From positions 2,232,001 to 2,296,000 of the forward strand of contig JAGMWG010000001.1 in assembly GCA_020744225.1 (NCBI GenBank): DNA of 64,000 nt, written 5' to 3'. A program made the position numbers and the translations under genes. Shown one piece after another: positions 10,349 through 21,390 of this stretch (its first letter is position 1; each line of letters opens with the position of its first letter). This stretch comes from Paraphoma chrysanthemicola (taxonomy: Eukaryota; Ascomycota; Dothideomycetes; Pleosporales; Phaeosphaeriaceae). The notes beneath the pieces were generated by a model. The model did no database searches. It was not told the DNA's origin and worked only from the letters and a program-made list of their open reading frames with translations.

Positions 10349-12630
10349 TTATTGGCCATAGTTCTCCGTAAAGCTTTTCCACCCTGCAAGTGGTTCCCCC
10401 CGCATCAGGTCCTTGCCATGACTATCCCCGTATCGCTTCACGTCAGGCCTGACAACAAGGCTGAGAGGATCATCATCTATGAATGCCGAGGTCAGGATCC
10501 TGCTGCTTCCTTCTGGCAGAACGACAATCAATCGATACCTTTGCGAGCAAGATTCCAACCAGATTTTTGCAGCCGATCGCACGACTCCCTCAAGCCTTTT
10601 GCGATCCTTGGCCTGTACTGTCGCTACCTGCACGAGAGAACGACATATGGCATCCATTGTTGCAATAATTGACACTTCAAAGCTCTTCTTTGCTACGCTG
10701 TCGCCTGCGGAGGGGTCAATGGCGTCCAGGAAGGCTTTAGCTGCTTCGAAACGAGTTCTCTCGATACCCGATGGAACGTCTGGCCAATGATATGATGAAG
10801 CTCCTTCATGCTCGTTAGCTTTGCCACGATCAATTTTAATAGCGTACCTGAAGAATAGATGCTAGCAAAACTAGTATCGAGCTCACGTCCATCCTCGCCC
10901 ATGACCCGGAAGGGCGAACAGAAGATGTAATCGAACAAGCACATCCATACAGCGTGCTGGACGATCTGCTGTTTTAGCTTACGTGTGTTCTTGCTGAGCT
11001 CCCGCATGCGGCTGTCGGTCAGTGGCCATTGATGTTCTTTCAGATAGTCCCATTCGAGCCTGGATACATCCTCGATGTTGTTCGCAAGCCTCTTATATTG
11101 CGCAGCCATTTCGCTGTCAGTCAGGCCTTTGAAGTGTTCTCTGCGAGACGATGCGACCTTGAAATCCTCGATCACTGTGCGAAGATTTACCGTCTCTTCT
11201 TCATGCCTCTCTTTAAGCTTCTTTTCTTGCGACCTTAGCTCATTATCTTTCACACATCTCTCGTCTTCGATGATCTTGTTAAGCCGTGTGATCTCGAGTT
11301 GAAGATTGCTCACATAGGCTTCCTGATCTTTCAGTGTCTTTTGAATCTTTCGTTCCCACTTTTCTTCCGTCTCCCGCACTCTTGTGTCTCCCTCCGCTTT
11401 TGCAGCGTTCAGTCGATGCTCCAAATCATTCTTCCTCTCTTCCAATGCGACGTATCTCGCTCTCCAGTCTCCAACAGTTCCGTCATACTTCCTGTTCAGC
11501 TGCTCTATAGTCTTGTTGTCGCTTTCTTGCCTTCTTAGTGCCTCGCGCTCCACGTTTGTTGCTAGCTCTTTCATCTTTCTCAAAGATTCCTCGTACATCC
11601 GTTTCATGGCATCAAGCTCGCTTTGCTTTACATTGTAATCTTTTCTTATCTTTGCTGAATGCGAGCCCTCGAGCTCGGTCATTTGGAACCGCAAATTGGC
11701 GATGTGGCGATTGAAAGCTTCAGCATCTTGGCCCGAACTTTTCTGAAGCGCTTTGTAATCTCCGTCCATCTTCACGATCTTGTCTTGAAGCCTGCTCTCG
11801 CTTGCTTTGAGCTTTGCATAATTCTCTCTGAGCTCGTTTCTTTCGTCTTGAAGGCTGGTATTGGCCATCCGCAATTGATCGTGCTGTTGGATAATTTCTG
11901 CACTATTCGAAAAAGGTGAGCCCATTTGGCTCTGAGACCCAACGCCTGGCTTTGACAGCCGCTCGTAGTCGTCAAGTATTCGTACAAGCGCTTTCTCCGC
12001 TGTCCCATCCTCAGGCTTTTGCAATTCTGGGTGATTCTGTAGCGTTCCGAAGACATTTCTCTCGATGTGCAAGAGTTGTTGCAGTCGCTCGGCATCGCTC
12101 GGAGATTTCGTTTGTATCGACATATCGCTTGGTCGCACCACTGGACTCATATTCAAAGGGCGCCGGACAAGAGGAACATACGAGGGTTTAGTATCTGATT
12201 GATCTCCGTCATCCTCGTCGCCATCCTCTCCTATATCTCTTTCTCCATACCACACTGTCCCTGTGTGCACTTGAGTCGAGCCATTACTAACGTCGCGTTG
12301 GCCTGACGCGTGCGACTCGGTTGGCTGACACTTTATCAAACCCTTCGTAACGTTACTGTAGATGTATGACTCTCCTACGTGTCTACCCTCGCTGTCATAT
12401 GGGATAACTTGTGGAGCTGGCGGAGGGTCGCGTATTTGTGAAGAGACCATATCGTTCGACGATAGGTCTGTTCCCGCCCTCGGCACGCCTTGCTGAAAGT
12501 GACCCGGTTTAGGTTTCCGCACTTTAAGTCCACCCATCAATCGGTCCCTTCTTCTGGCCTTGTTGTCTGGCCTCGCTTTATGATCTTCCATTTCGTCCGA
12601 GCGCTGACTTCTTCTAGGTTTCGAGGGCAT
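10349..12630 (-). CDS. Coiled-coil protein, paralog A
   Basis: Two exons: 12630-10848 and 10800-10349; the intron 10801-10847 (47 nt) has a GTACGC donor. The 744 aa protein starts at MPSKPRRSQRS; an extension of 12 codons upstream lacks an ATG. Residues 1-170 are disordered. A short helical module containing LHIERNVFG and LVRILDDYERLSK follows, then ~300 residues of charged coiled coil. The C-terminal domain is globular, with EHFKGLTDSEMAAQYKRLA, a WMCLFDYIFCSPFRV segment, and, after the intron, WPDVPSGIERTRFEAAKAFL and LESCSQRYRLIV. It is a clear paralog of the gene at 18338-20676 with nearly identical length, domain order and last-intron position. I do not recognise a named family or a catalytic motif. 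A structural or scaffold role is inferred from the coiled coil. Confidence 0.72.
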
Positions 12631-13632
12631 TCCCCAAGCAGTAAGTCGAGGCTCATGAACGGTCAAGTAACCAATTGATCGTGGTGCGTCACTCGTCGTC
12701 GCTATAAGCTGTCAGCAAACCCCACCCGAACAAGCTACCAACAGTCCTACGCATCACTTGAGAGTCTGCGACTAGAGTAACTCACGGTGGAGAGACTAGT
12801 ATGATTCTCGTTCTTATGTTCGTCTTGAATCGCGCTAGATTGTTGGTCTATGGTGCGAACCTGACCTCAGATGCTACCATGATCATTCGAGTCTTAATGG
12901 GAAAGGTAGGCAGCAGTGCAAGACCCTCAGCGGAATTACGTGGCTCAGTGCTCTGCTGCGGCTGACACTGCAGATGCAGGACGAGACCTCTCGGCCAAGA
13001 TAGGCTAGCGTGGTCACCTTGCTTCTCGCGCCATCAAAAGTCATGACAAGGCTGAATTTTCAGCCTTGTTACATCAGAAGCTCCTTCGATTAGTAGCGTT
13101 ATATGATTGGCAGGCTTTGAACTAGCCAATGCATCATGTCCGCCAACTGACCGGTCGAGCCGTGCCAGATCCGGTGCACCCCTGAAGCTTCACTCCTGGG
13201 CGGCTGCCATCGTTGTGCACATGCATAGAGGAACTGCACTGCTTTGGCGAGCAGGCACGCACACCAGGCTATGCAATACTTAGCTTCAGGCAGTGCATGT
13301 AAGCTGTGCACTAGCGCGGCCTCCTGTGGTGATGCGTATTGTTGGCGTTTATCCTCAGACTTATTCACTCGTGACGATCGTTCCCGCAAAGGAGGGCAGG
13401 TCCGCAGGTTGCTTCTTGAGAATCACTTCACTAAACTCGTTGAGAAGAGAAGTTTTCAGCATCTAGCGCCCACTACAATTTGCGACCCACCCATGAAAAG
13501 GGTCGCGCTCCCTTCAGTGCCTGCCACAGAGTGTCAAGCTTTGTCCCTTACTCATTCTGGAAATTTCTAACCATTCACCATAAGCCGAACTGCTCCCTGC
13601 GACGGACAAGTCGTCCATATTCCGACAGCACT
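12631..13632. other. Divergent intergenic region between paralog A and the Hsp70-like gene
   Basis: About 1 kb separates the starts of paralog A (minus) and the Hsp70-like gene (plus), so it should hold both promoters. No credible coding sequence is seen. Confidence 0.5.
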
Positions 13633-16033
13633 ATGGAGCGCACCTATCCACCTCCACCTCCCTCCGTGAAAACGAGTCGCTCGTCGGTCTCGATTCCTCA
13701 GCTTGCATCACCAAATACCAATGGATCCATGGCACGTGAGATCCAAGAAACTCGCTTCGTGATCGGACTTGATTATGGAACAACTTTCACGGGTAAGTTG
13801 ATACACCATGACCCAATGGTGCCATCTAATAGGGACTGAAGGTATCGCATATGCAACGCCTTCCGGGACCAGGTGTAAGCTTGGAGAGATCACTGTGATG
13901 CGGGACTGGGGCGCGCAAATGCTGAACCAAGGCAAGGTTCCGTCTGTGATCTCTTACTCTCCGCCGTCCGAAGCTAGGGAGCAACAGTGGGTATGTGTGG
14001 CTCGATGCGAATGAGCAACATACACTGACTTCTTGTTTCTCATTATTCAGGGCAGCAGCCTAAGTCCTGATGCTGTATCAATGGTGCACACAAAGCTTGA
14101 GCTCGGCATGCAGGATGTGTTGGGGGAGCTGGATATGACTTTGCAAGTCTTAGACGGCATGAAGAACCTCAGCTTCGCAGATATGATGGTAGCAAATGGT
14201 AATTTGGATCGTCCAGCATACTCACACAAAGCACCCGAAGAGATTGTCACCGACTATCTTACCAAGGTCTTTGAACGGCTCGACGAGGCGGTGGAGGAGT
14301 TTACCGATGCTTTCAGAAGGCACACTGCGACAGATCTTGTTGTAACGGTACCTACAGTGAGTCTTGTCCGGGTTGTTGTTGAAAAGTATGATACTAATCA
14401 GCCTGAAGGATTGGTCATACATGGCCATGAACTCCACGTACCGTGCTTTGTCTAAAGCGGGATTCAATAGAGCAAACTTTCCTAGACTGCAAGAAGTCAT
14501 GTTCATCACGGAATCGGAAGCTGCTGCTCATTACGTTGCGCGGTTCTATCGAGACGAACGCGGACAAGAGTTCCTCAAGGTAGGCCAGTCACTGCACAAT
14601 CCTACCAATGCTGACTTCGACAGGAAAACCAGTACTTCGTTCTTTGCGACGCAGGTGGTGGTACAGTAGTAAGTAATCGCTAGCTACTGGGATAAGTGGG
14701 CACTCACGCTTCTATAGGATGTCGTCTCCTACCTAGTGCGCAAGCTTCACCCAGTGCTGCAATTGGAGCAAGTGGGCGTTCCAACAGGTACTTCAGAGCT
14801 CTGCGGCTTGAGCCATATGGTCTACTCACATTTATATAGGCAGGAAATGCGGCTCAATCTTCATCAATCGCGCGTTTTTGAAGTGGCTTCGAGACATACT
14901 CGGCGAACAAAATTATCGCCAGCTGGACCCGAACCTTGACATCGACAAAGACGCTTTCCATGCGTCAGAAAGTCCCGCCATGCGGTATTTGATGCAAAAG
15001 TTCGATGAGCGCAAACAAGGCTTCGATCGAGATTCTGGAGACATCTATCTCGACCTTCCAGATCCTTTAGACGCTTTGACCATCCCAGGCGTCGTTGACC
15101 AAGGTCAAATGACCATCCCTCGGTGAATGAGCCACGTTCTATTTAACAATCTATCCTAATGGTAAACAGGGAGCTCATGGAGTACTTTTTCGATGTTTGT
15201 ATCGGGGAAGTCGTGACAATGATAAAGTACCACATGGACAGGATCGAAGAGAGGGGCTCTTTACCAAAGGCAGGCCCAACTGATCTTGTGCAAAAGGACG
15301 GACTCACTGACACGAAGTGTAGAATCTATTTTTGGTAGGCGGATTTGGTGCGTCTGACTACCTTCAGCAGCAAATCGAATTCACTTTGAAACTTTGGAAT
15401 ATCAAGTTTCGCACACCACAAGAATCCTGGACATCGATCGTCCGTGGGGCAGTCGTTTGCGGCATCGAGAAGAGCAGTATCAGCAACATGAAGCGAAGCA
15501 CCTTTTGCAAGCATAGCTACGCTATCTGCCTCGACGAGCTCTTTTCAGAGTACACGCATACAACGAGCGATCTCGTGGAGACGAAACAGCAAAAGTATGC
15601 CCAATCGCAACTGATCTATCTGCTCAACGAGGGCGACGTCATAATGAAGGACCAGCCACGACGAGTCGAGCGAGAATTCGACATTGAATTCCCAAGGTCG
15701 CGCTCAGGAAACAAGTCTCTCCCTATCTATCGGCACTCGATGAGTGAGGATGAGGAGCGACCAACACGGTTCAAAGGGGCAAGAGATGGTATGTGACCAT
15801 CTCAGTAAGGAATCAATGTACGCTAACATTGCATAGAGCTTGAGATCGCGTGCATGTTGGAGATTAATCTGTCCAAGATTGTGAAGGACTGCGAGAAGGA
15901 ACGCGGTTGGGGTCTTTCCGCAACTATGTGCAGGACCACGCTCAAGCTTGTGATAATACTTGATTGGGATGTTTTAGGTGCTTCTTTGGAATGGAAAGGG
16001 ACGACCCTTTATAGGACGAACGTGGAGTACTGA
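13633..16033 (+). CDS. HSPA12-like Hsp70/actin-fold ATPase
   Basis: Ten exons: 13633-13792, 13842-13990, 14051-14356, 14409-14579, 14624-14668, 14718-14787, 14840-15122, 15170-15287, 15323-15788, 15837-16033. All phases close to give 654 aa. Three nucleotide-binding signatures of the sugar kinase/Hsp70/actin fold are present: phosphate-1 GLDYGTTFTGIAYAT near residue 47, phosphate-2 CDAGGGTVD near 271, and the adenosine motif LVGGFGAS near 440. ESEAAAHY supports the Hsp70 superfamily. The first ~40 residues are proline/serine-rich. There is no canonical substrate-binding domain or EEVD tail, as in HSPA12-type proteins. Eight of the nine introns are 49-65 nt; the intron at 15288-15322 is only 35 nt and that junction is least certain. 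It is flanked by the coiled-coil paralogs. Confidence 0.85.
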
Positions 16034-16629
16034 GATATGGAGCATGCGATCTTGTATCGGACGAGGCTGTGATTTACAGTATCCTCGGCCTATTGATCGT
16101 CTTTTACTGACTGAATAACTCCAGCGAATTACCTTAGCCACCCGCTTCCTGAAGCTGAGCCAATAGAATTCTCTTTGCCTACGCTCACATGAGGTTTGAA
16201 GTTTAACCACCAAGTAGCACTTCAATTTCGTAATACGAGAAGCATGGTCGCGTAATCAGCCTCAGAGCCGCATTGAGGGGCTGCGCGCATCGCGCAAACA
16301 CGAGAAGTGTGCAGCTGAGGGAAGCAGGCTGCAGGGCTCACACGAGGCTCTCGCTTGGCGTACGCCTCTCAATACCAAGTGCATGCATGTCCTCCGGGAC
16401 ACGGCCTACAGTTTAGTGTGGGGGCGGTGCTATTATCGGGCTATGCTAGAGTAGTTGAGACGAGGCTTGCCAGACTGACGCATGCGGCTCGCTTTCAATC
16501 AATATGTAGACTTCTTTTGTGCAATATATCTTCTCGAAGCTCGGAGTAGCAATTGTATGCTGATCCAGCCTGAAATCTATTCACACAGCCTTTGCAATCT
16601 GAGAGTTAGTATTCAAGGCGATCCATAGG
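16034..16629. other. Intergenic region, no gene seen
   Basis: This lies between the Hsp70-like gene and the lectin-like gene. No credible coding sequence is seen; it should contain the promoter of the lectin-like gene. Confidence 0.4.
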
Positions 16630-16710
16630 TAAGTTTGTCTCCGTATCTCGCCTGACTACATAGCTCAGGGATGCTGATTTTCTGGCAGTCTTATCCTATA
16701 GCAAACAAAA
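16630..16710 (+). promoter_or_regulatory. Probable 5'UTR intron of the lectin-like gene
   Basis: A consensus donor GTAAGT at about 16630 is followed by a CTGAC branch-like sequence near 16651 and candidate AG acceptors (…GGCAG, …CTATAG) a few tens of bases before the ATG at 16711. The leader is therefore probably spliced. Confidence 0.4.
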
Positions 16711-17469
16711 ATGGCAGAGATCAGAAGTGGCGCGAGATATGTGCTCACAAACTCGCTCATCGGTTCAGATAAAGCACTTGCAAGCACCTCGATGAATGAT
16801 AGTGTCGTTGTCACGTCCTCTTCCTCCACCGACGCTAGTCAATCATGGTACTTCCAAGAGATACCATCGACCGCCGGTTACTACCGTCTTCACACCGGCC
16901 AAAAGGGCGACTATTTCGCACTTGACGTGCTGAACTATAACGGCAAGAATTCGATCGATTTACATCTCTACTCGGTCCAGGAGAACACCGGCCAGTACTG
17001 GCAGGTCAAGAAGCAAGAGGATGGCAGCCATAAAATCAACAACAAATACACGGGGTCAGACATGTACCTTGACATTGTCAAAGACACGCTACAACCAACG
17101 ATGGCAGCAAAGGATGGTCCAGGGCAACGATGGACGCTCAGCGAAATTGGGTCAACTCCTACCCCGACGCCCTCAGCAGCTCGTGCAGCGACGGCCTCAA
17201 TATCAGGGACCACTGCCAACCCAACGCCCACCAGCAGTGTGAGCACAAGCACATCTTCAGTGGCTCCGAGTGCAAGCTCGTCGGATGGGCTGTCGAAAGG
17301 TGTGATTGGAGGCATTGTTGCAGGTTCGGTTGTAGGTGTTATTGCCGTGGTGATCGGCGCCGTTTTATTCTGGAAGATGAGGAAAAACAGCAGGGCACCA
17401 GTCATTCAGAATCCAACGGCCATCAGTAGTAGGCCAATGCTACACATTGGGAGAGATGACTCGCCTTGA
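16711..17469 (+). CDS. Beta-trefoil (ricin-B-like) lectin domain with single transmembrane segment
   Basis: A single coding exon encodes 252 aa. Residues ~5-146 fit a beta-trefoil of the ricin-B/CBM13 type: three QxW motifs recur at residues 44-46 (QSW), 95-97 (QYW) and 139-141 (QRW), about 45-50 residues apart. A Ser/Thr/Pro-rich, probably O-glycosylated stalk follows (147-195), then a glycine/valine-rich hydrophobic segment at ~197-221 and a short basic cytosolic tail starting WKMRKNSR. The N-terminus MAEIRSGARYVL is not a signal peptide. If the single membrane segment acts as a reverse signal anchor or the gene lacks an upstream exon, topology is open. The layout resembles fungal wall-sensing receptors of the Wsc type but with a lectin-like head. 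Ligand unknown. Confidence 0.75.
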   Translation: MAEIRSGARYVLTNSLIGSDKALASTSMNDSVVVTSSSSTDASQSWYFQEIPSTAGYYRLHTGQKGDYFALDVLNYNGKNSIDLHLYSVQENTGQYWQVKKQEDGSHKINNKYTGSDMYLDIVKDTLQPTMAAKDGPGQRWTLSEIGSTPTPTPSAARAATASISGTTANPTPTSSVSTSTSSVAPSASSSDGLSKGVIGGIVAGSVVGVIAVVIGAVLFWKMRKNSRAPVIQNPTAISSRPMLHIGRDDSP

Positions 17470-18337
17470 CAGCTTCTTTTCGCATTCCTTTTTCCCCCGC
17501 GGGCGCGTACGCATCTGTCTTTCTCTTTCATACCCACTGGCGTAATTGTGTGTACCTAGAAGTACTTCATTCACTCGAGAATATATACTATACCTCCATA
17601 TCCCTTATTCAGAGCCAATTGTTTCGCATCATCACTCGATGGCTGAAGTATACACAGTGCAGACGGCAGTCGCTGATCGAACCAAAAAATTCCAACGAAG
17701 TTTCTGCACGATGTGATGAGATACCCAAATCAGCTCGGAATGAGGTAGCACAATGCTGAGGCAGAGGCTCCGCAAGCCAAAAATTCTAGGCGCGTACCAA
17801 GAGTAGCCTCATTGGTTGAAGATGCAGAAGGCACTACATCGATGCCGTTGGCGAACAAAATCTGGTCAAGAGGCTGCGCACTCGCATCATGCGCCGTAAA
17901 AGATTTGCAATGTAGAGAACCTCCGAAGCCAAATTATTAGCATCCATTTCGTGACTCGCGCCAGGCTGCGTTGTCAAGTGTGCGGAGGACTTTCTGGACA
18001 AGGCTGAGTTGTAGCCTGATTGAGGGATCAGCCGTGACACGAAAAGAAATATGGATAGCAGCAGAGCAGACAGCACCATAATTTCAGCTCTCCTTGGCTA
18101 GTGCATAGCCGAAGACGCGCTACTCAAGTTCATGGCACGAGACTGGCAGGGCGCCTGCCTGTCGAGCCGAGATATGCCTCAGGCCATGGTTTGTGGGCGC
18201 TCTCAGCCTCAAAACAAGAGCAGGTCTCACTCCCTGACGTAGCGAGAAGGCTGTGCACATGAGATCCTCTCGAGAGTCGCCCGAATGCGGTCCCTCTGTT
18301 GGGACTTCCGTTGTCATTGAGTCTCCTTTTGCATTAG
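17470..18337. other. Intergenic region, no gene seen
   Basis: About 0.87 kb lies between the lectin-like gene and coiled-coil paralog B. Short frames only; it presumably includes the promoter of paralog B. Confidence 0.4.
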
Positions 18338-20676
18338 ATGAAAGGGTTCTCAACCAGCTCTACAACCATGCCTACAGGGTTCAAGATTGCGGAACTTGAC
18401 GCAAGTCGTGAAGAGCCGGAGAAAGGAGGGTGGCAGGATGTAGCGGACGGCGCCTTCACCCAGGAGAATCGCAACCCGTTCGCGCCGCCACGGCCAAAGA
18501 AACCACCGAAGCTTGCTCAAAAGAAGGTGAAAGCTCGAGGTCATGTGCAAACTCATCCAGAATATCCACAGATTGTGCATACGAATATTCCAATATCCAG
18601 CATTCACCTGGCTGAACACCAAGAGCGCATTGTACCCCCAGCAGGACCGGTCCACGCGCGGTCCAGCGACTCTGTGAGGGACAAAAATCGAGCATCGTAC
18701 GCCGCTTCTTCGGCGAATGAGGTGAGTGGATTCCATCCGAATTTTCATGCACGCCGTCTGATACATGTGTCTGAAGTCGGTCACTAGTGAAGCTGGCCGT
18801 TCCGAATTATGGCGCGTGGAGCGACTCATACTTCAAGCTGGATATGACTTCCCCGATCTTCGCGGACAAGCAGACGAGACGCCTGAAGATGCCGTGGCGA
18901 GACTTCTCGATCAGTATCGCAGACTCAGTGTAGCTCTTCGAGACTCTTCTCAACGCTCACCAGATTCGCGGTCTGCTGATGAGGACCTGAGAGCAATGCA
19001 CAAAGACCTTCGTGCATATAAAATAGCGTTGAAGGATAAACAAACGAAACTGACCGAAGCTGAAGCGATGCTGCAAATTGTGCGAAGCAAGCATGAGAAA
19101 GAGATGGAGCAGAGAATTGGCGTGATCCGAGAACTCGAGCATCAAATGAACGGTAGCGCCGAGGAAATATCGCGACTCCAAGAAAGGCAGCGGTCCTTGA
19201 TGTCCGACCAGGTTGCAGCCACGGCTGACCGGGCGAAAGAAGGCGAGACACTCAAAAAGCAGATCAACGTGCTCACGTTGCAAAACCACGAACTTGAAGC
19301 CAGTCATGGCGGCAGGTTGAGGAAGGAGCGAGAGATGTTCGATCGAGAACTCAGTGGGCTGAAGATTGAACACGAGAAACAGCTCAATGAAGTAAGAACC
19401 GAGATAGCGACGAAAGTCAGGAACGAACAGCAGCTTCACAAGAAGTCTCTCGACAACCTTCACCGACAGCTAAATGAGGAGAAGAGTAAGGCTGCAAAGG
19501 TCACGAACGCTCTCGAGGTAGCCGAGGCTCGACTTAAAGAACAAGCCGCAGCAGCACAATCCGAACTCAGAAAGCAGACCACTGATTTCACCACAGCCCT
19601 CGAGCACGAGGAGAAGAAATTTGACAGGGACAGGCACGAGTACGAAAACCACATCCGGAATCTACGTGAGCAACTTCGCGAAGCCACTAAGACGCAAGAA
19701 GAAAGGCGAGTAGAGGAACAACAACGATTGCATAATGAACTGCGAAAGCAAGAAGATGCGCTAAGAGAACAACACGAAGCTGAGCAATTTCAGTTGAGGT
19801 CTACAGTAGAGGACTTCAAGCTTGCACTTGTTGCAAAGGAGCATTTCAAGGGCATGACGGATGCTGAGCTGACCTCGCGTTTCAACAAACTCGCGCAGGA
19901 TGTCGAGGACTTTGCGAGGATCGAATGGGATCCAATTCGAGAAGCTGAATGGTGGAGATATCAGCTGCAACAATTGCACCCTAGGAATATTCGGAAGCTG
20001 AAGCAGAAGATGGTACAGAATTCTTTGTGGATCCAGCTTCGGGAGCACATCTTCCGCTCGCCTTTTAAACTGTTCGCCGAACAGGATGAGTGGAAGGAGT
20101 TGGACAAAATGTGGGTCGATATATATAGTGGAAGTAAGTCAAACTTCCCATCTCCTGGCCCGTGAATAGAGATTGACTGCGTCGTTAGCCATCTCAGCTA
20201 CGCAGTGGCCAGAACTTCCGCGCGAGATTGAGAAGCTTCGATACGAACATGCGAAGCAGTGGCGAGCCGCGATGGATGCGTCCGCCAAACCTGGAGCCCA
20301 GGACCGGCTCGCACAGCTCAAGTCGATTTACGAAACATTAGTTGCATCTCTCGTGAATACCATCGCGGGTAACATTGGAAAGGTAGCCAACATCCAAGAA
20401 AAAGATCGCAGAGCACTGCACAAAATCGTCCGAAATGCCGCCGAGCTCTGGTTGGAGTGCTGCTCGCAGCGTTATCGTCTCATCTTCACTTTGGTTGATG
20501 GAATCGAGGATATCTTGGGTCTGTCTCAGGGCAACATTCGTATCGTGAAGTTGGCGCTGAAACCGGAGTTGAGGAGATTTGGTACTGCGCACGGTGACAA
20601 CGTGATGAAGGAGGAGCTGGTTGTGGGGTGGCGATCTGAAGTGGAAGTCTTCTCTTCTCCACGTCTTTCAGGATGA
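18338..20676 (+). CDS. Coiled-coil protein, paralog B
   Basis: Three exons: 18338-18721, 18777-20133, 20189-20676, giving 742 aa. The N-terminal ~125 residues are disordered and basic/proline-rich. A short helical module contains ELWRVERLILQAGYDFPDL and VARLLDQYRRLSVAL, then comes ~300 residues of coiled coil. The C-terminal domain carries EHFKGMTDAELTSRFNKLA, LREHIFRSPFKLF, WPELPREIEKLRYEHAKQW and LECCSQRYRLIF. Each element has a counterpart at the same place in paralog A (10349-12630), and the last intron interrupts both genes at the equivalent codon. The first intron (18722-18776) is specific to B. It starts at MKGFSTSST; a second in-frame ATG ten codons on is possible. Function unknown; a dimeric scaffold is inferred. 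Confidence 0.72.
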
Positions 20677-21390
20677 AAGAATAAGCCACCAACTTCTGAC
20701 GTCCTTACTCCGTCCATGAGACGTCTACTCGCAACCTTCTCATAATCCGATGTCGTATGCTGCTATCGCCTACCATGAACTCTTCGTCATTTTTTACAAT
20801 AGCCAAAATTAGCATGCGTGATAACAAGTAGACATCGTGTATAGCCCACCCGAAGGCTTCGGCTTCATAATACTTTGCCGGCCGCAAGTTTGATCTCTGG
20901 TTATCTACTGTAAGCCCTTGGCTTAAGATACTCGCCATCTTAATCGCAAGCTACCCAGGCTTTACTTGCAGCATAATCTGCTTTGTTCAGCGCTATGGTG
21001 AACTCCCTGGAGCTATCCATGGGAGCGTGCTGCAAGCAAGACTTGAGTTAACCAAGACGTATGAACGACCGCTACACCCGCTCAACTCGCTCGTTCGACT
21101 TTCGAAGGTAGATATTGGTCCGAGTCTCGCTGCTCGTTTGCAAGGTGCTCTTTTACTTCGCAGTCTAGCCGAAAGCTTCTCTTACTTGCCAGAGGGCAGT
21201 AGCGGTGACCGACGAGCTCCACAACCCTGCGAATATATAACGCACTGTGCCTATCACTATCTTTCTTCCTCAGCTTGGACCTGCTCTTTGCTACTCATCT
21301 CTACTCTCCAAGTCTCCAGCTCGCCCCGATAAGCTTCTCTGTCTTCTTCGATCTCACCATCTCACTCAAACCACCCGATCTAGGATCCTT
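20677..21390. other. Intergenic region, no gene seen
   Basis: This lies between paralog B and the orphan gene. The last ~150 nt are pyrimidine-rich, consistent with a leader for the gene starting at 21391. Confidence 0.4.
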
